63,383 nucleotides of DNA from Clostridia bacterium DTU065 (GTDB taxonomy: Bacteria; Bacillota; DTU065). A program made the position numbers and the translations under genes. How positions within the stretch are numbered: the first letter of the stretch is position 1; each line of letters starts with the position of its first letter. The stretch is from assembly GCA_001512545.1 (NCBI GenBank), contig LFSI01000061.1, positions 1 to 63,383 of the forward strand, read 5' to 3'. Shown piece after piece: positions 18,231 through 27,912 of the stretch. The notes beneath the pieces were generated by a model. That model did no database searches and had not been told where the DNA came from. It worked only from the letters and a program-made list of their open reading frames with translations.

Positions 18231-20295
18231 TGACTAGCTTCACCATCCCTACACCTTGGACCTGTACGCTTGGATCGATCTCATTGTAACTAATTACTTT
18301 AATACGCGGTATGGCATGCTCCACAAGCCGGTAGAACGCCAGCCTAACTTGGGGAGATATGAGAATAATCGGCATAATACCTCTGCCTGCGACATTCTCT
18401 ATTTCTTTACTAATACCATTGAGAAGGGACTGCCAAACATCAGGGGGCAGTGCCAGACTCCCGGTCTCCTGCTCTGTTTTCACCGCATCGAGGAGAATCT
18501 CCTCGATATCAGGACTTACGGTAATGACCTGAATGCGGTTTTTGTCATCAGCAAGAGATCTTGTGATCTGTCTTCTCAGACCCTGTCTAACCATCTCTGT
18601 TAGGTAGTCGGTGTCCTTGCTGATTGCAGCGTAATCTGCCAAAATCTCGCAGATTTCGATGAGGTTGCGGATGGATACTCCCTCTTTCACCAGATTCTGC
18701 AAGACCTTTTGAATGTCGCCTAAAGACAGAGGTTCAGGAGTAAGCTCTTCGATAACTGCAGGTGCGTTTTCCTTGACGGTGTTAATGAGGTTTTTAACCT
18801 CCTGCCTGCCGATGAACTCCTGAGCATGGTTTCTCAAAATCTCGGTGAGGTGGGTTGCTAGAACCGAGGGCGGATCCACAGTGGTATATCCAGCAAGTTC
18901 TGCTTCTTCCCTGTCTTTTTCGGGAATCCACAAAGCCGAAAGTCCGAAGGCAGGTTCGGTTGTTGGAATACCGTCTACGGGAGTGAGGACCTCCCCTGCG
19001 TCCATTGCCAGATAGTGATTGGGCATCAGCTCACCTCTTCCCACTTCTACACCTTTGATTTTGATCACGTAGCTGTTGGGAGGAAGCTGGAGGTTGTCTC
19101 GGATTCTGACGATAGGCAGAACCACGCCTAAATCCAAAGCCAACTGCTTTCTGATTAAGGTGATGCGGTCCAGAAGATCTCCGCCCTGTTCCTGATCGAC
19201 GTAAGGAATGAGGCTGTAGCCGATCTCCAGCTCAATGGGGTCGTACTGGACGATACCCAGAACCTTCTGGGGCGTTTCCGCAGCATGAAGTTCTGCTGCC
19301 GTCTCTTCCTCTGCCTGTTTGGCACTCTCCATTTGTGCAGTTCTACTTGTGAGGTAGCCAAATCCTGCAAGTAAAAGGGCAATAACCAGAAACGGCACGG
19401 TAGGAAGACCCGGTACTAAGCCTAGAACCAAAAGCAGTACCGCAGCGATATAAAGTGGCTTGGCTTGAGTAAACAGCTGTACGTTAAGCTCGTGACCTAG
19501 GTTGCTGTCTGATGCAGCTCGCGTCACCAGAATACCCATAGCAGTTGACATCAGAAGCGCTGGGATCTGTGAAACCAGTCCGTCGCCAACGGTTAGAAGC
19601 GAATACAGCTGTAGAGATTGCTCCAAGGACATCCCTCTCTGCAGTACTCCGATAAGCAAGCCGCCGATAACGTCGATAATCACGATAATGATGCCGGCGA
19701 TAGCGTCGCCCTTAACGAACTTGGAAGCACCGTCCATGGCTCCGTAGAAGTCCGCTTCTCGTTCTACTTCCCGGCGCCTTTCCTTGGCCTGTTCATCGCT
19801 GATCAGACCAGCATTGAGGTCGGCGTCGATACTCATCTGCTTACCCGGCATAGCATCCAGCGTGAAGCGGGCGGCAACTTCTGCGACGCGCTCTGCACCT
19901 TTGGTAATAACAATGAATTGAATGATGACGATAATCACAAAGATCACAAAGCCAACGATGGCGTTGCCTCCCACAACGAAGTTGCCGAACGCGGTGATGA
20001 TTTTTCCCGCATTGGCCTCAAGGAGGATAAGCCTTGTTGAAGATACGCTGAGGGACAAGCGGAATAGAGTCATAATCAAAAGGAGGCTGGGAAACACTGC
20101 AAAGTCCAGCGATCTGGTGATGCTCATGGTGAGAATCAAAACCAGAACCGAAAGGCTGATATTTACAGCCAAAAGAAGATCCAATACTCCGGGGTTCACG
20201 GGGATGACAAGCAGCAGTACTACAAACAGAACTGCAACTACAGAAACGACTTCGCCATACTGACTCAATCGCAAAAGCCGCTGCAAGAGATTCAT
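18220..20295 (-). CDS. flhA: Flagellar export gate protein FlhA
   Basis: 691 aa. About eight N-terminal membrane helices, including the FHIPEP-type region (KGAERVAEVAARFTLDAMPGKQMSIDADLNAGLISDEQAKERR), then a cytoplasmic C-terminal domain from about 340 that docks chaperones and substrates (PIRIVRIRDNLQLPPNSY-like segment, VLATHLTEILRNHAQEF). Full length; it forms the nonameric ring under the FliPQR core. Confidence 0.97.
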   Translation of the reverse strand: MNLLQRLLRLSQYGEVVSVVAVLFVVLLLVIPVNPGVLDLLLAVNISLSVLVLILTMSITRSLDFAVFPSLLLIMTLFRLSLSVSSTRLILLEANAGKIITAFGNFVVGGNAIVGFVIFVIIVIIQFIVITKGAERVAEVAARFTLDAMPGKQMSIDADLNAGLISDEQAKERRREVEREADFYGAMDGASKFVKGDAIAGIIIVIIDVIGGLLIGVLQRGMSLEQSLQLYSLLTVGDGLVSQIPALLMSTAMGILVTRAASDSNLGHELNVQLFTQAKPLYIAAVLLLVLGLVPGLPTVPFLVIALLLAGFGYLTSRTAQMESAKQAEEETAAELHAAETPQKVLGIVQYDPIELEIGYSLIPYVDQEQGGDLLDRITLIRKQLALDLGVVLPIVRIRDNLQLPPNSYVIKIKGVEVGRGELMPNHYLAMDAGEVLTPVDGIPTTEPAFGLSALWIPEKDREEAELAGYTTVDPPSVLATHLTEILRNHAQEFIGRQEVKNLINTVKENAPAVIEELTPEPLSLGDIQKVLQNLVKEGVSIRNLIEICEILADYAAISKDTDYLTEMVRQGLRRQITRSLADDKNRIQVITVSPDIEEILLDAVKTEQETGSLALPPDVWQSLLNGISKEIENVAGRGIMPIILISPQVRLAFYRLVEHAIPRIKVISYNEIDPSVQVQGVGMVKLVNAS

Positions 20296-20322
20296 CTCGA
20301 TCTTCTCCTTTCTGTAAATATC

Positions 20323-21411
20323 CTAAATAGATTTCCGCTTGAGTTTGTAGACGAAAGCTAGAACTTCAGCTACAGCTTTGTAGAGTTCCGGAGGAATAAG
20401 CTGACCAATCTCGGCAAGCTTGTAGATGGTTCTTGCAAGCTCCGGTCTTTCAACGATGGGAACGTCGTGTTCCATGGCGATCTCCTTGATTTTGGCAGCG
20501 AGAAGGCCTCTGCCTTTTGCCACGACCTCAGGAGCACCTTTTTCCGGTTCATATCTAAGAGCTACAGCAACGTGAGTGGGGTTGGTGATCACTACATCTG
20601 CTGTGGGGATCGCCTGTACCATACGGGCTCTAGCAAGTTGTCTCTGCTTGGCACGGATCCTGGCCTTTATCTGGGGATCTCCTTCTGTCTGCTTGTACTC
20701 TTCCTTGATTTCCTGCTTGCTCATGCGGATGGACTTTTCATACTCCCACCACTGGAAGAGGAAATCCAAAATGCCGATGACCAAAAGGAGAAAACCTACT
20801 TTTACGCCCACATCGGAGATGGCATCAACAATCAGATAGAAAGCATCTGCCAGGCTCACCTGTCCTAAAGTGAGCACTTTTGCGGCATTGGCCGCTAAGG
20901 CGCCGTAGGCTATGTAACCGACGATCAAGACCTTAAGCAGCGACTTTAAGAGGTTAACCAGAGACCTCTTAGAAAACATGCGCTTAAGTCCTTCAAGGGG
21001 ATTGATTCTTTCAAACTTCGGCTGCAATAGGCTGGGAACGTAAAGCGGACCGGTCTGCAACACGTTGATAAGGACACCTGCGACGGCAACGATCAGCATA
21101 AGAGGCAAAGTGAAAGCCCCGATGACGAGGATGCTTTTAAAGAGGATGTCCGTCACGGTGTGATAGGTGAACTGATCGATCTGTGAAACCGAAAGTGAAC
21201 TGGCCAAAAAGCTCAAAGCGTAACCTCGAACGATCTCCAGATACTTGGGCAGTATGGAAAACGATACCAAGATAGAGACAGCAACAACCAGGTCCTGGCT
21301 TTTAAACACCTGGCCTTTTTTGCGTACGTCTCGCCTTTTCTTGGGAGTAGCAGGTTCGGTTTTCTCTCCTGCAAAAAACTGCAGGTTGATCCTTACTCTC
21401 AGCTCTTCCAT
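20323..21411 (-). CDS. flhB: Flagellar export switch protein FlhB
   Basis: 362 aa. Starts with the LQFFAGEKTEPATPKKRRDVRKKGQV segment typical of Firmicute FlhB, four membrane helices, then the cytoplasmic domain with the self-cleaving NPTH motif (VITNPTHVAVALRYE) that switches export from rod/hook to filament substrates. The ATG at 21411 follows GGGG at 7 nt; a TTG two codons upstream lacks that spacing. Confidence 0.96.
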   Translation of the reverse strand: MEELRVRINLQFFAGEKTEPATPKKRRDVRKKGQVFKSQDLVVAVSILVSFSILPKYLEIVRGYALSFLASSLSVSQIDQFTYHTVTDILFKSILVIGAFTLPLMLIVAVAGVLINVLQTGPLYVPSLLQPKFERINPLEGLKRMFSKRSLVNLLKSLLKVLIVGYIAYGALAANAAKVLTLGQVSLADAFYLIVDAISDVGVKVGFLLLVIGILDFLFQWWEYEKSIRMSKQEIKEEYKQTEGDPQIKARIRAKQRQLARARMVQAIPTADVVITNPTHVAVALRYEPEKGAPEVVAKGRGLLAAKIKEIAMEHDVPIVERPELARTIYKLAEIGQLIPPELYKAVAEVLAFVYKLKRKSI

Positions 21412-21421
21412 AAACAAACCC

Positions 21422-22201
21422 CTATCCTAAAGACCTTAAGAGTCCCACCAGGGCTTCGATTAAAGCACCGCTGGTGCCAAAAAGCCGCTTTACAATCTGA
21501 AGGTAAAAAGGAAGCCCTAATGCCACTACTGCAAGCCCCACGCCGATCTTTACGGGAAAACCTACGATAAAGACGTTAATCTGAGGAACGGCGCGGTTTA
21601 AAAGCCCAAGTCCGATGTCCACAAGTAAAATCGCAGCGATAACCGGCATTGCCAGGCTCACTGCCACAAGAAAGGTTTGGGAAAACCACGAGACAAACAG
21701 TTCCACGCTCTTTCCAGGAACCGACAGCTGACCTAGGGGCACAAGCTGGTAGCTGTGGGCAAGAGCTCTGAGAATCAGGTGGTGCCCGTTTATCGAAAGC
21801 ATAGTCAGCACGACCAAAACATAGTGGAATCTTCCCATAAGGGGCACCTGTCCGCCCATGTTAGGGTCGAGGAAGTTAACCATTCCGAAGCCGATGGGCA
21901 TGTCGATCAGCTGCCCTGCGGTCTGAAAAACGCCGAAAAAAAGGCTGACCAAAAGCCCCAGAACTATGCCAACCAAAAGCTCTTTTGCAAGGAGCACGGC
22001 AAAGCCCACTAGGGCAAGATCCAGCGCAAAGCTTGCATCGCCTAAAAAGGGATACAGCAAAAAGGAAAAGCTGAGGATCAACCCCACCTTAAATACCGCC
22101 GGCAGGTTGGAGCTGGAAAAAATCGGCGTTGCAACGATCACTCCGCTCACTCTAGCCATAGTCAGAAGCATGCTCACACCGAAAACTGCCAGGTCCGTCA
22201 C
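21422..22201 (-). CDS. fliR: Flagellar export gate protein FliR
   Basis: 259 aa, about six membrane helices, FliR/SpaR family (MARVSGVIVATPIF, KELLVGIVLGLL, PIGFGMVNFLDPN). With FliP and FliQ it builds the helical export pore. GTG start; 11 bp after fliQ and 10 bp before flhB. Confidence 0.95.
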   Translation of the reverse strand: MTDLAVFGVSMLLTMARVSGVIVATPIFSSSNLPAVFKVGLILSFSFLLYPFLGDASFALDLALVGFAVLLAKELLVGIVLGLLVSLFFGVFQTAGQLIDMPIGFGMVNFLDPNMGGQVPLMGRFHYVLVVLTMLSINGHHLILRALAHSYQLVPLGQLSVPGKSVELFVSWFSQTFLVAVSLAMPVIAAILLVDIGLGLLNRAVPQINVFIVGFPVKIGVGLAVVALGLPFYLQIVKRLFGTSGALIEALVGLLRSLG

Positions 22202-22212
22202 CTAATCACACC

Positions 22213-22482
22213 CTAACTAATAAACGAATGGAGGTTGAGGAGAAGCCTTTCTGCAAAGGCTTTTGCCGTTTGCATAATCCACGGACTGAAAAGCACAATG
22301 GCTAGCAGAATGGCTACGATCTTGGGCACAAAAGTCAGGGTCTGCTCCTGGATCTGCGTTGCAGCTTGAATGATGCTGATCACAAGACCCACGATCAGCC
22401 CGATAATCAGCGCAGGAGCAGCTATAAGCAGGGCGGTTAAAACCGCATCTCGCCCGATCTGGAGAATAATGGCTTCATTCAT
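22213..22482 (-). CDS. fliQ: Flagellar export gate protein FliQ
   Basis: 89 aa, two membrane helices joined by a short loop, with the family motif GLIVGLVISIIQAATQIQEQTL-like core and LTFVPKIVAI. Typical length. SD AGGAGAG before ATG. Four to five copies wrap the FliP5-FliR core. Confidence 0.96.
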   Translation of the reverse strand: MNEAIILQIGRDAVLTALLIAAPALIIGLIVGLVISIIQAATQIQEQTLTFVPKIVAILLAIVLFSPWIMQTAKAFAERLLLNLHSFIS

Positions 22483-22492
22483 CGTTTCTCTC

Positions 22493-23251
22493 CTACCTAA
22501 AGCTCAAAACAAGTGAGCGGGTAATAATGTTCCAGCCATCGACCATGACAAACAGAAGAATCTTAAACGGCAGAGATATCATAACAGGAGGTAGCATCAT
22601 CATTCCCATGGACATGAGAATGCTAGCTACAACCATGTCGATAACTAAGAAGGGTATAAAGAGAACAAAGCCCATTTGAAAAGCGGTTTTCAGCTCGCTG
22701 ATCAAGTACGCGGGCATAAGCACGTAGTCCGGCACGTCTTCTACAGTGGGAACACTCGCCACACCGTGCATCTGCATAAACAGGTCCAGATCGCTTTTGC
22801 GCGTCTGGTTGCGCATATACTCTCTGATGGGCTTAAGGGCATTTTGCGTGGCCTCTTGAAAGCCTATCTCCTCATTGATGTAGGGCTGAATGGCGGTGTT
22901 GTTGACCTCCACGAACACCGGTGCCATCACGAAAATCGTAAGAAAAAGCGCAAGGCCGATAATCACCTGATTGGGAGGTATCTGTTGGAGTCCCATGGCA
23001 TTGCGCAGAAGCGACAGGACAATCACGATCCGGGTGAACGCCGTAGCCAGTATCAGTATTGAAGGTACGAGAGACAGAATCGTGAGGAGCAGAACGAGCG
23101 TCAGCGTAGACGCCACCTCTTGGGGACCTTCCGCTTCGCCTATGGAGATGTTTAAAGATGGTAGCAACGTTTCTTCGGCAAATGCGACGCTAGGCAGCGC
23201 CAAAAAAATCAAAACCAAAAGCAGTACCAAGCTCTTTTTTGTCAGTGTCAT
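22493..23251 (-). CDS. fliP: Flagellar export gate protein FliP
   Basis: 252 aa with a cleavable-looking N-terminal signal (cut near AFAEE, residue 25). The family signatures RIVIVLSLLRNAMGLQQIPPNQV and the C-terminal VLFIPFLVIDMVVASILMSMGMMMLPPVMISLPFK are intact. Overlaps fliO by 4 bp. Confidence 0.96.
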   Translation of the reverse strand: MTLTKKSLVLLLVLIFLALPSVAFAEETLLPSLNISIGEAEGPQEVASTLTLVLLLTILSLVPSILILATAFTRIVIVLSLLRNAMGLQQIPPNQVIIGLALFLTIFVMAPVFVEVNNTAIQPYINEEIGFQEATQNALKPIREYMRNQTRKSDLDLFMQMHGVASVPTVEDVPDYVLMPAYLISELKTAFQMGFVLFIPFLVIDMVVASILMSMGMMMLPPVMISLPFKILLFVMVDGWNIITRSLVLSFR

Positions 23252-23553
23252 CTTTCTCCGTCACCAGCCATTTCCTCTGACTCGACGTCAAATCCGTCTG
23301 AGGCTTCAGTGTCTCCAGGATCGAACTGCGTAAGCACATGCATTCCGGCAGGCGATACTCCTACAGCGAGTATCCGGTCTTTAACCCGGACAAGGTAGAT
23401 AATCAGCCTGTTTCCGAGAGGCAGAGCCTCAACGATCTCAAGATCGCGGCCTTTTTTTGCGATCTTTTTCCCTGCCAAAAAGTAAAGCAGGTAGATCATA
23501 CCAAGCACGCCGAGTGTTGCCCCAAGCCACTTCAAAAGATACGTCAGGTCCAC
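23248..23553 (-). CDS. fliO: Flagellar assembly protein FliO/FliZ
   Basis: 101 aa: one membrane helix (about 9-27) then a small cytoplasmic SH3-like part (LEIVEALPLGNRLIIYLVRVKDRILAVG) typical of FliO, which stabilises FliP oligomers. It follows fliY directly; the cheY gene that lies between these in B. subtilis is absent. Confidence 0.9.
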   Translation of the reverse strand: MDLTYLLKWLGATLGVLGMIYLLYFLAGKKIAKKGRDLEIVEALPLGNRLIIYLVRVKDRILAVGVSPAGMHVLTQFDPGDTEASDGFDVESEEMAGDGER

Positions 23554-23565
23554 CAGTATCCCCTC

Positions 23566-24633
23566 TTACTTAATTCTGTTTATCCGCTGCTTCCTGCTGG
23601 CAATCTCCGTGATCTTCACGCCGAAAGTCTCGTCAATAACGACAACCTCGCCCTTGGCGATGAGCACTCCGTTTGCCAGAACATCTACCGGCTCACCGGC
23701 TAGGCGATCGAGCTCCACTACGGATCCAGGCTTCAGATTGAGGATCTCTTCCAGGCTCTTCTTGGTTCTTCCCAGTTCAACGGTGACCATGACCGGCAAG
23801 TCCAAAATGATCTCCAAGTTGTCTTCCCCTTTGACAGGTTGCTTACTTCCGCCTTTGAGATTGCCGAACTGTACTGGCTTTACCACAACCTCTTCAGCTG
23901 GCTCTTCTTCGCTTGATAACTCATTCATAAGGTGAGCAAAGATGTCTTCATCCTGCCCGTTGTTGCTGTCTTCGATCAGATCGTCGATGCTAGAAACCGT
24001 TTCTTGTTGGTCTTCATCGGGAAGGATCAGCGGGACATCGTCGTTTTTCATGACAAAACCAAGCATACCTACCTCATCCTCATTCCATTCAAGATTGTAT
24101 TTTAGTACGACGTACTCTGCTTTGGAATCCAAGAACTCCTGCAGGCTGCTGAGACCTTTAGGTAGAGCTACAGAAAGGGAGATGTGCCGTTCTGCAAGGT
24201 CCGATGTCTGCGCGGAAAACTCGTCTGCCAACACTTCGATGACCTTGCCGAAGACCTCCATATTGCTAGCTGTAAAGTACTCTTCAGTACGCTCGGGCTC
24301 TTCGGATATCTTTTTGAGAATGCTGGAAGCTGCCTGTTCATCTACAAAGATCAGCACTTCAACCTGCTCTTCTGTACTACCTAGGCTGATCACATACCTC
24401 TTGTCGTCAACTTCAGCGCCTTTTTTGACGTAGCACTCGGCTGCAAAGGTGACGGCACGATTGGCTGTAAGCAGGCCAAGGGCTTCCCCGAGTTTGGGCT
24501 CTAGTGCAGTAAAGAGCTTCTTCACTACTTCTGCAGGAGGTCGCACTTCCTGTTTTGCCGGGCTCTTGCCTTTTTTCGCTCCTGCCTTTACCAGAGCATC
24601 TATTTCGCTTTGAGATAAAAGGTGATCACTCAT
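23566..24633 (-). CDS. fliY: Flagellar C-ring protein FliY (FliN with CheC-like domain)
   Basis: 355 aa. An N-terminal LLSQSEIDALV peptide, a CheC-like middle domain (about 25-200) and a C-terminal FliN/SpoA domain (LDLPVMVTVELGRTKKSLEEILNLKPGSVVELDRLAGEPVDV). In CheC-type phosphatases an ExxN motif dephosphorylates CheY-P; here the corresponding helix reads EVFGKV, with Lys at the Asn position, so this FliY is probably structural only. The ATG at 24633 follows GGAGG by 8 nt and overlaps fliM by 8 bp. Confidence 0.93.
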   Translation of the reverse strand: MSDHLLSQSEIDALVKAGAKKGKSPAKQEVRPPAEVVKKLFTALEPKLGEALGLLTANRAVTFAAECYVKKGAEVDDKRYVISLGSTEEQVEVLIFVDEQAASSILKKISEEPERTEEYFTASNMEVFGKVIEVLADEFSAQTSDLAERHISLSVALPKGLSSLQEFLDSKAEYVVLKYNLEWNEDEVGMLGFVMKNDDVPLILPDEDQQETVSSIDDLIEDSNNGQDEDIFAHLMNELSSEEEPAEEVVVKPVQFGNLKGGSKQPVKGEDNLEIILDLPVMVTVELGRTKKSLEEILNLKPGSVVELDRLAGEPVDVLANGVLIAKGEVVVIDETFGVKITEIASRKQRINRIK

Positions 24634-25597
24634 CTTGCTTACCTCCATCTGAAACTACATCCAGTATCTCCACACCGAGCTTCTTGCCCACAAGGCCCGG
24701 CCGGCCCAAAAACTTGGTTTTTCCGTTCAGCTTGACCTCCAGAGGATCGCCGATCTGCGACTCCAAAGTCAATACGTCGCCCACTTCCATCTCCAAGAGC
24801 TGACCCACTGTGATCTGCGCTTTGCCGAGCTCGAGTACGAGTTCGAACTCGGTAGGCCTTAATAGGTCTTTGAGCTTGCGCATTGCCGACTCGTCGCTTC
24901 CGGTCTTGTCGGTGGCAAACCAGAACTGCGCGCTCAGCCTGGACATGACCTGCTCGAGCATGGTGTAGGGCAAGCAGACGTTCATCTTACCTACCCTGTT
25001 GAGAAGGCTCATCTCCATTGTAACGGCAATCACCATCTCCGTAGGCGGAGCTGCGTGACTGTACATGGGGTTGGACTCAAGGTTAACCAGCTCAGGTCTT
25101 AGACTCACCACGTTGATCCAAGCGTTGTGAACATCGGGGGTGAGTTTGTCGATCATGTTTCTGATCACCGTGACTTCGATCTCGGTGAGCTGGCGGATGT
25201 GATCTTTAGAATCCCCGTATCCACCTAAAAGCCTTTCAACTATGCAGATGCTGATATCAGGGTTGATCTCCCAGATCATGTATCCCGGAAGGGGATCCAG
25301 AGAGATGGTGGCCATGAGTGTGGGATTGGGGAGGTTGCTGACAAACTCCTCATAACTTGTCTGTTCAAGAGAGATAAGTTCGATGTGGACCGGGGCCCTG
25401 AGGTGAGCTGACAACGATGACGACCACAGTCTTGCCAGGTTCTCGTGGAGCATCTGCAGCGTTCTCATATGGTCTTTGGAGAACTTATCAGGATGCTTGA
25501 AATCATAGCGTTTGATCTTCTTCGTCTGACCAGTGACGGTCTCTTTCACGCTGGAAAGTAACGCGTCAAGTTCCTGCTGCGACAGTATCTCGTTCAT
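24626..25597 (-). CDS. fliM: Flagellar motor switch protein FliM
   Basis: 323 aa. The N-terminal LSQQELDALLSSV peptide (CheY-binding/FliY-like), the middle domain with YDFKHPDKFSKDHMRTLQMLHENLARL, and the C-terminal SpoA domain (LGKAQITVGQLLEMEVGDVLTLES). The conserved CheY-P-binding LSQxEIDALL peptide is kept although no chemotaxis genes are nearby. Confidence 0.97.
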   Translation of the reverse strand: MNEILSQQELDALLSSVKETVTGQTKKIKRYDFKHPDKFSKDHMRTLQMLHENLARLWSSSLSAHLRAPVHIELISLEQTSYEEFVSNLPNPTLMATISLDPLPGYMIWEINPDISICIVERLLGGYGDSKDHIRQLTEIEVTVIRNMIDKLTPDVHNAWINVVSLRPELVNLESNPMYSHAAPPTEMVIAVTMEMSLLNRVGKMNVCLPYTMLEQVMSRLSAQFWFATDKTGSDESAMRKLKDLLRPTEFELVLELGKAQITVGQLLEMEVGDVLTLESQIGDPLEVKLNGKTKFLGRPGLVGKKLGVEILDVVSDGGKQDE

Positions 25598-25616
25598 TTA
25601 GCTCACCACCTTATCT

Positions 25617-26081
25617 CTAATTGCCAATCAAGAATTCAGTAAAGTAAACGCTGGTAACAGGTTCTCTCGGCAGTATCTCGTTGAATGCCTTTCGGATCTC
25701 CTGTCTGAGTCTAATCTGACCTTCTCCGCCTGTTAGATCTGTTGCTGTCTTGCTGCGTAAAAGCTCGATTACCTTATCCTGCAAAACGGGCTTGTACACG
25801 TCAAAGTCGTCGGGGATTTTTTCGGTGCCGAGCTCCACGACCAGCTTCACGCGGATAAGCGGAGCTTTTTGACCGAGTACACCGTTTTGTAAGTTGACGG
25901 TAATGGCGTCAAACTCCACGCGGGGACCGAACTCAGGTTTGTCCTCCACCGCTTCGACGACTTTAGGCTGGGCAAGTAGGCGACTAGTAAGCAGAGCGCT
26001 ACCTGATGTAGCCAGAATTACCAAAGCTATTAAAAACACCACGAATTTGGCATCTACGACAATCTTGCCTTTTTCAGCCAT
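25617..26081 (-). CDS. fliL: Flagellar basal-body-associated protein FliL
   Basis: 154 aa with one N-terminal membrane helix (about 12-33) and a periplasmic-side stomatin-like domain (VNLQNG, LIRVKLVVELG, VTSVYFTEFLIGN at the C-terminus). It rings the stator. The ATG at 26081 has GAGAGG at 9 nt; a second ATG 9 bp upstream abuts the SD. Confidence 0.94.
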   Translation of the reverse strand: MAEKGKIVVDAKFVVFLIALVILATSGSALLTSRLLAQPKVVEAVEDKPEFGPRVEFDAITVNLQNGVLGQKAPLIRVKLVVELGTEKIPDDFDVYKPVLQDKVIELLRSKTATDLTGGEGQIRLRQEIRKAFNEILPREPVTSVYFTEFLIGN

Positions 26082-26101
26082 CCAATTCATCCTCTCTTGC
26101 C

Positions 26102-26881
26102 TTACTTAACTGGGTAAGTCCTACTTAACTCTTCAAGCCATTCGGCACCGGGTTCGCTTCCTGCTAGCGACGGATGCAAAACTATAATATCAACCCTGCG
26201 GTTCCTGTTCCTACCTTCGGGAGTAGCGTTGGATTCGATGGGACGGTACTCGCCATAACCCAACGCCGAAAGCCTTTCGGAGTCCAGCGAACCCTCTTCG
26301 ATCAAGAAGCGCACAACTTTAACTGCTCTAGCTACCGAGAGTTCCCAGTTGGAAGGGAATCTCGCGTTATTGATGGGGACGTTGTCTGTATGGCCCTCGA
26401 TGCGAATGGGCAGGGGAACTTTTTCCAGGATGACGCTGAGTTTTTTGAGCATCTCCTTTGGTGCTTCTTTCAGTGCATCCGAACCTATATCAAAGAGAAC
26501 CACATCCTTAAAACGCATCACCAAACCGCGATCTTCTAGGGAGAGTTCTACCTGATCCACAAATCCTTCTTCTTCTAAAAGATCTTGGATTACAGCAGCA
26601 AGAGCCTCTAAGCTTTGAAGCTGAATCTGGCTTGAGTCTGCAAACGGTGAAAGCTCCTCGGAGTTGTAGCCTTCAGGTATAAGGTTGGTTCCTCCATCCA
26701 AAAACCCTGCCATGTTCTTGAAAGCCACCATAATTTCTCTAAACCGTTGGTTATCAAGGGATGAAAAGCTGTAAAGCAGGATGAAAAAGCAGAGAAGCAA
26801 GCTCATCATGTCACCCCAAGTAGTCATATACCCGGGTGCTCCGCCACCTTCTTCTGCCTGAGGTTTTTTTCTACGACGCAC
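26102..26881 (-). CDS. motB: Stator protein MotB
   Basis: 259 aa. One membrane helix with the proton-carrying Asp in TTWGDMMSLLLCFFILL (Asp about residue 24), a plug region, and an OmpA-like peptidoglycan-binding domain (IRIEGHTDNVPI, SNWELSVARAVKVVRFL, GYGEYRPI, NRRVDIIV). Overlaps motA by 11 bp. Confidence 0.97.
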   Translation of the reverse strand: MRRRKKPQAEEGGGAPGYMTTWGDMMSLLLCFFILLYSFSSLDNQRFREIMVAFKNMAGFLDGGTNLIPEGYNSEELSPFADSSQIQLQSLEALAAVIQDLLEEEGFVDQVELSLEDRGLVMRFKDVVLFDIGSDALKEAPKEMLKKLSVILEKVPLPIRIEGHTDNVPINNARFPSNWELSVARAVKVVRFLIEEGSLDSERLSALGYGEYRPIESNATPEGRNRNRRVDIIVLHPSLAGSEPGAEWLEELSRTYPVK

Positions 26882-27686
26882 TGCGCATCACCTGTTCCCT
26901 ATCTCTTCTGAACTCCTGGAGTCCGTTGCGGCTTTGCGGTGAGAGGAACGATTTCAGCTTCTCTTCCACTATGCGTGGGTTCTCACCAGCTTGCAGAGAC
27001 AGAATGCCTTCTACCATGAGTTCCTTCAACAATACCTCATTTCTCGATCTGATTGCAAGCTTTCCTGCGAGCGGAGTAGCAACCACGTTGGCAAGAAGTG
27101 AGCCGTAGAAGGTGGTAATCAGCGCAACACCCATGGCTGCAGCGATAGCATCTGGGTTGTCGATGGTGGTAAGCATCTGAATTAAACCGATCAACGTACC
27201 GAGCATACCAAAAGCCGGAGCCATGTTGGCCACGAACTTAAAGATGTTCTGGCCCATCTGGTGCCTTTCCTCAAGGTAGGAAATCTCGATCTCCAAGATG
27301 CTTCTGACCAGATCCGGATCGGTGCCGTCGACTACCAGTTGAATGCCCTTCTTCAGAAACTCATCGTTTTCGTTTTGCAGATCGTCTTCCAGAGCCAGAA
27401 GCCCTTCTCTACGAGCTTTGTCTGCCAAGTGCACCAACGAGGAAATGACTTCCTGTGGGTTATACGAATCCTCTTTCAGGGCGATGGCAACGATCTTGGG
27501 TAGCTTTGCCAGGTCCTTTAGGGGAAAGTTCATGACTGTAGAAAACACCGTTCCCCCGAAGGTGATCAGCATCGACGGAATATGGATGAATATTCCGGCG
27601 CTGCGAGGTTCCAGCAAAATCGCCCAAATTACGACCACCCAGCCCAATACAAAACCAAGTAGTGTACCTAGGTCCAAAAACTCCAC
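26871..27686 (-). CDS. motA: Stator protein MotA
   Basis: 271 aa, four membrane helices with a large cytoplasmic loop between helices 2 and 3 carrying the FliG-contact charges (residues around 80-110). The family motif MAPAFGMLGTLIGLIQML and GVALITTFYGSLLANVVATPLAGKL are present. Together with MotB forms the ion-driven stator. Confidence 0.97.
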   Translation of the reverse strand: MEFLDLGTLLGFVLGWVVVIWAILLEPRSAGIFIHIPSMLITFGGTVFSTVMNFPLKDLAKLPKIVAIALKEDSYNPQEVISSLVHLADKARREGLLALEDDLQNENDEFLKKGIQLVVDGTDPDLVRSILEIEISYLEERHQMGQNIFKFVANMAPAFGMLGTLIGLIQMLTTIDNPDAIAAAMGVALITTFYGSLLANVVATPLAGKLAIRSRNEVLLKELMVEGILSLQAGENPRIVEEKLKSFLSPQSRNGLQEFRRDREQVMRSAS

Positions 27687-27689
27687 CCC

Positions 27690-27881
27690 CTATGCATTGA
27701 GAACCCTAATGTTGCGTTTCAATGCCTGAATCGTTTCGATGATCTCTTCTGTGTTTTCTTTAACGATGACTTTTTTGCCACCTGCGTAAGTTATGACGGT
27801 GTCGGGCGTAGCTTCAACGGTTTCTATCCAAAAAGAGTTCAGGTAAAAGGTCTTGCCATCGAGTTTGGTCAGCTTAAGCAT
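27690..27881 (-). CDS. flbD: Flagellar protein FlbD
   Basis: 63 aa, canonical FlbD/SwrD: MLKLTKLDGKTFYLNSFWIETVEATPDTVI and a C-terminal VKENTEEIIETI. In B. subtilis SwrD supports motor power. It lies 3 bp upstream of motA, an arrangement common in clostridia. Confidence 0.95.
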   Translation of the reverse strand: MLKLTKLDGKTFYLNSFWIETVEATPDTVITYAGGKKVIVKENTEEIIETIQALKRNIRVLNA

Positions 27882-27912
27882 ACATTCCCCTCCAGACCTG
27901 GATTAGATCAAC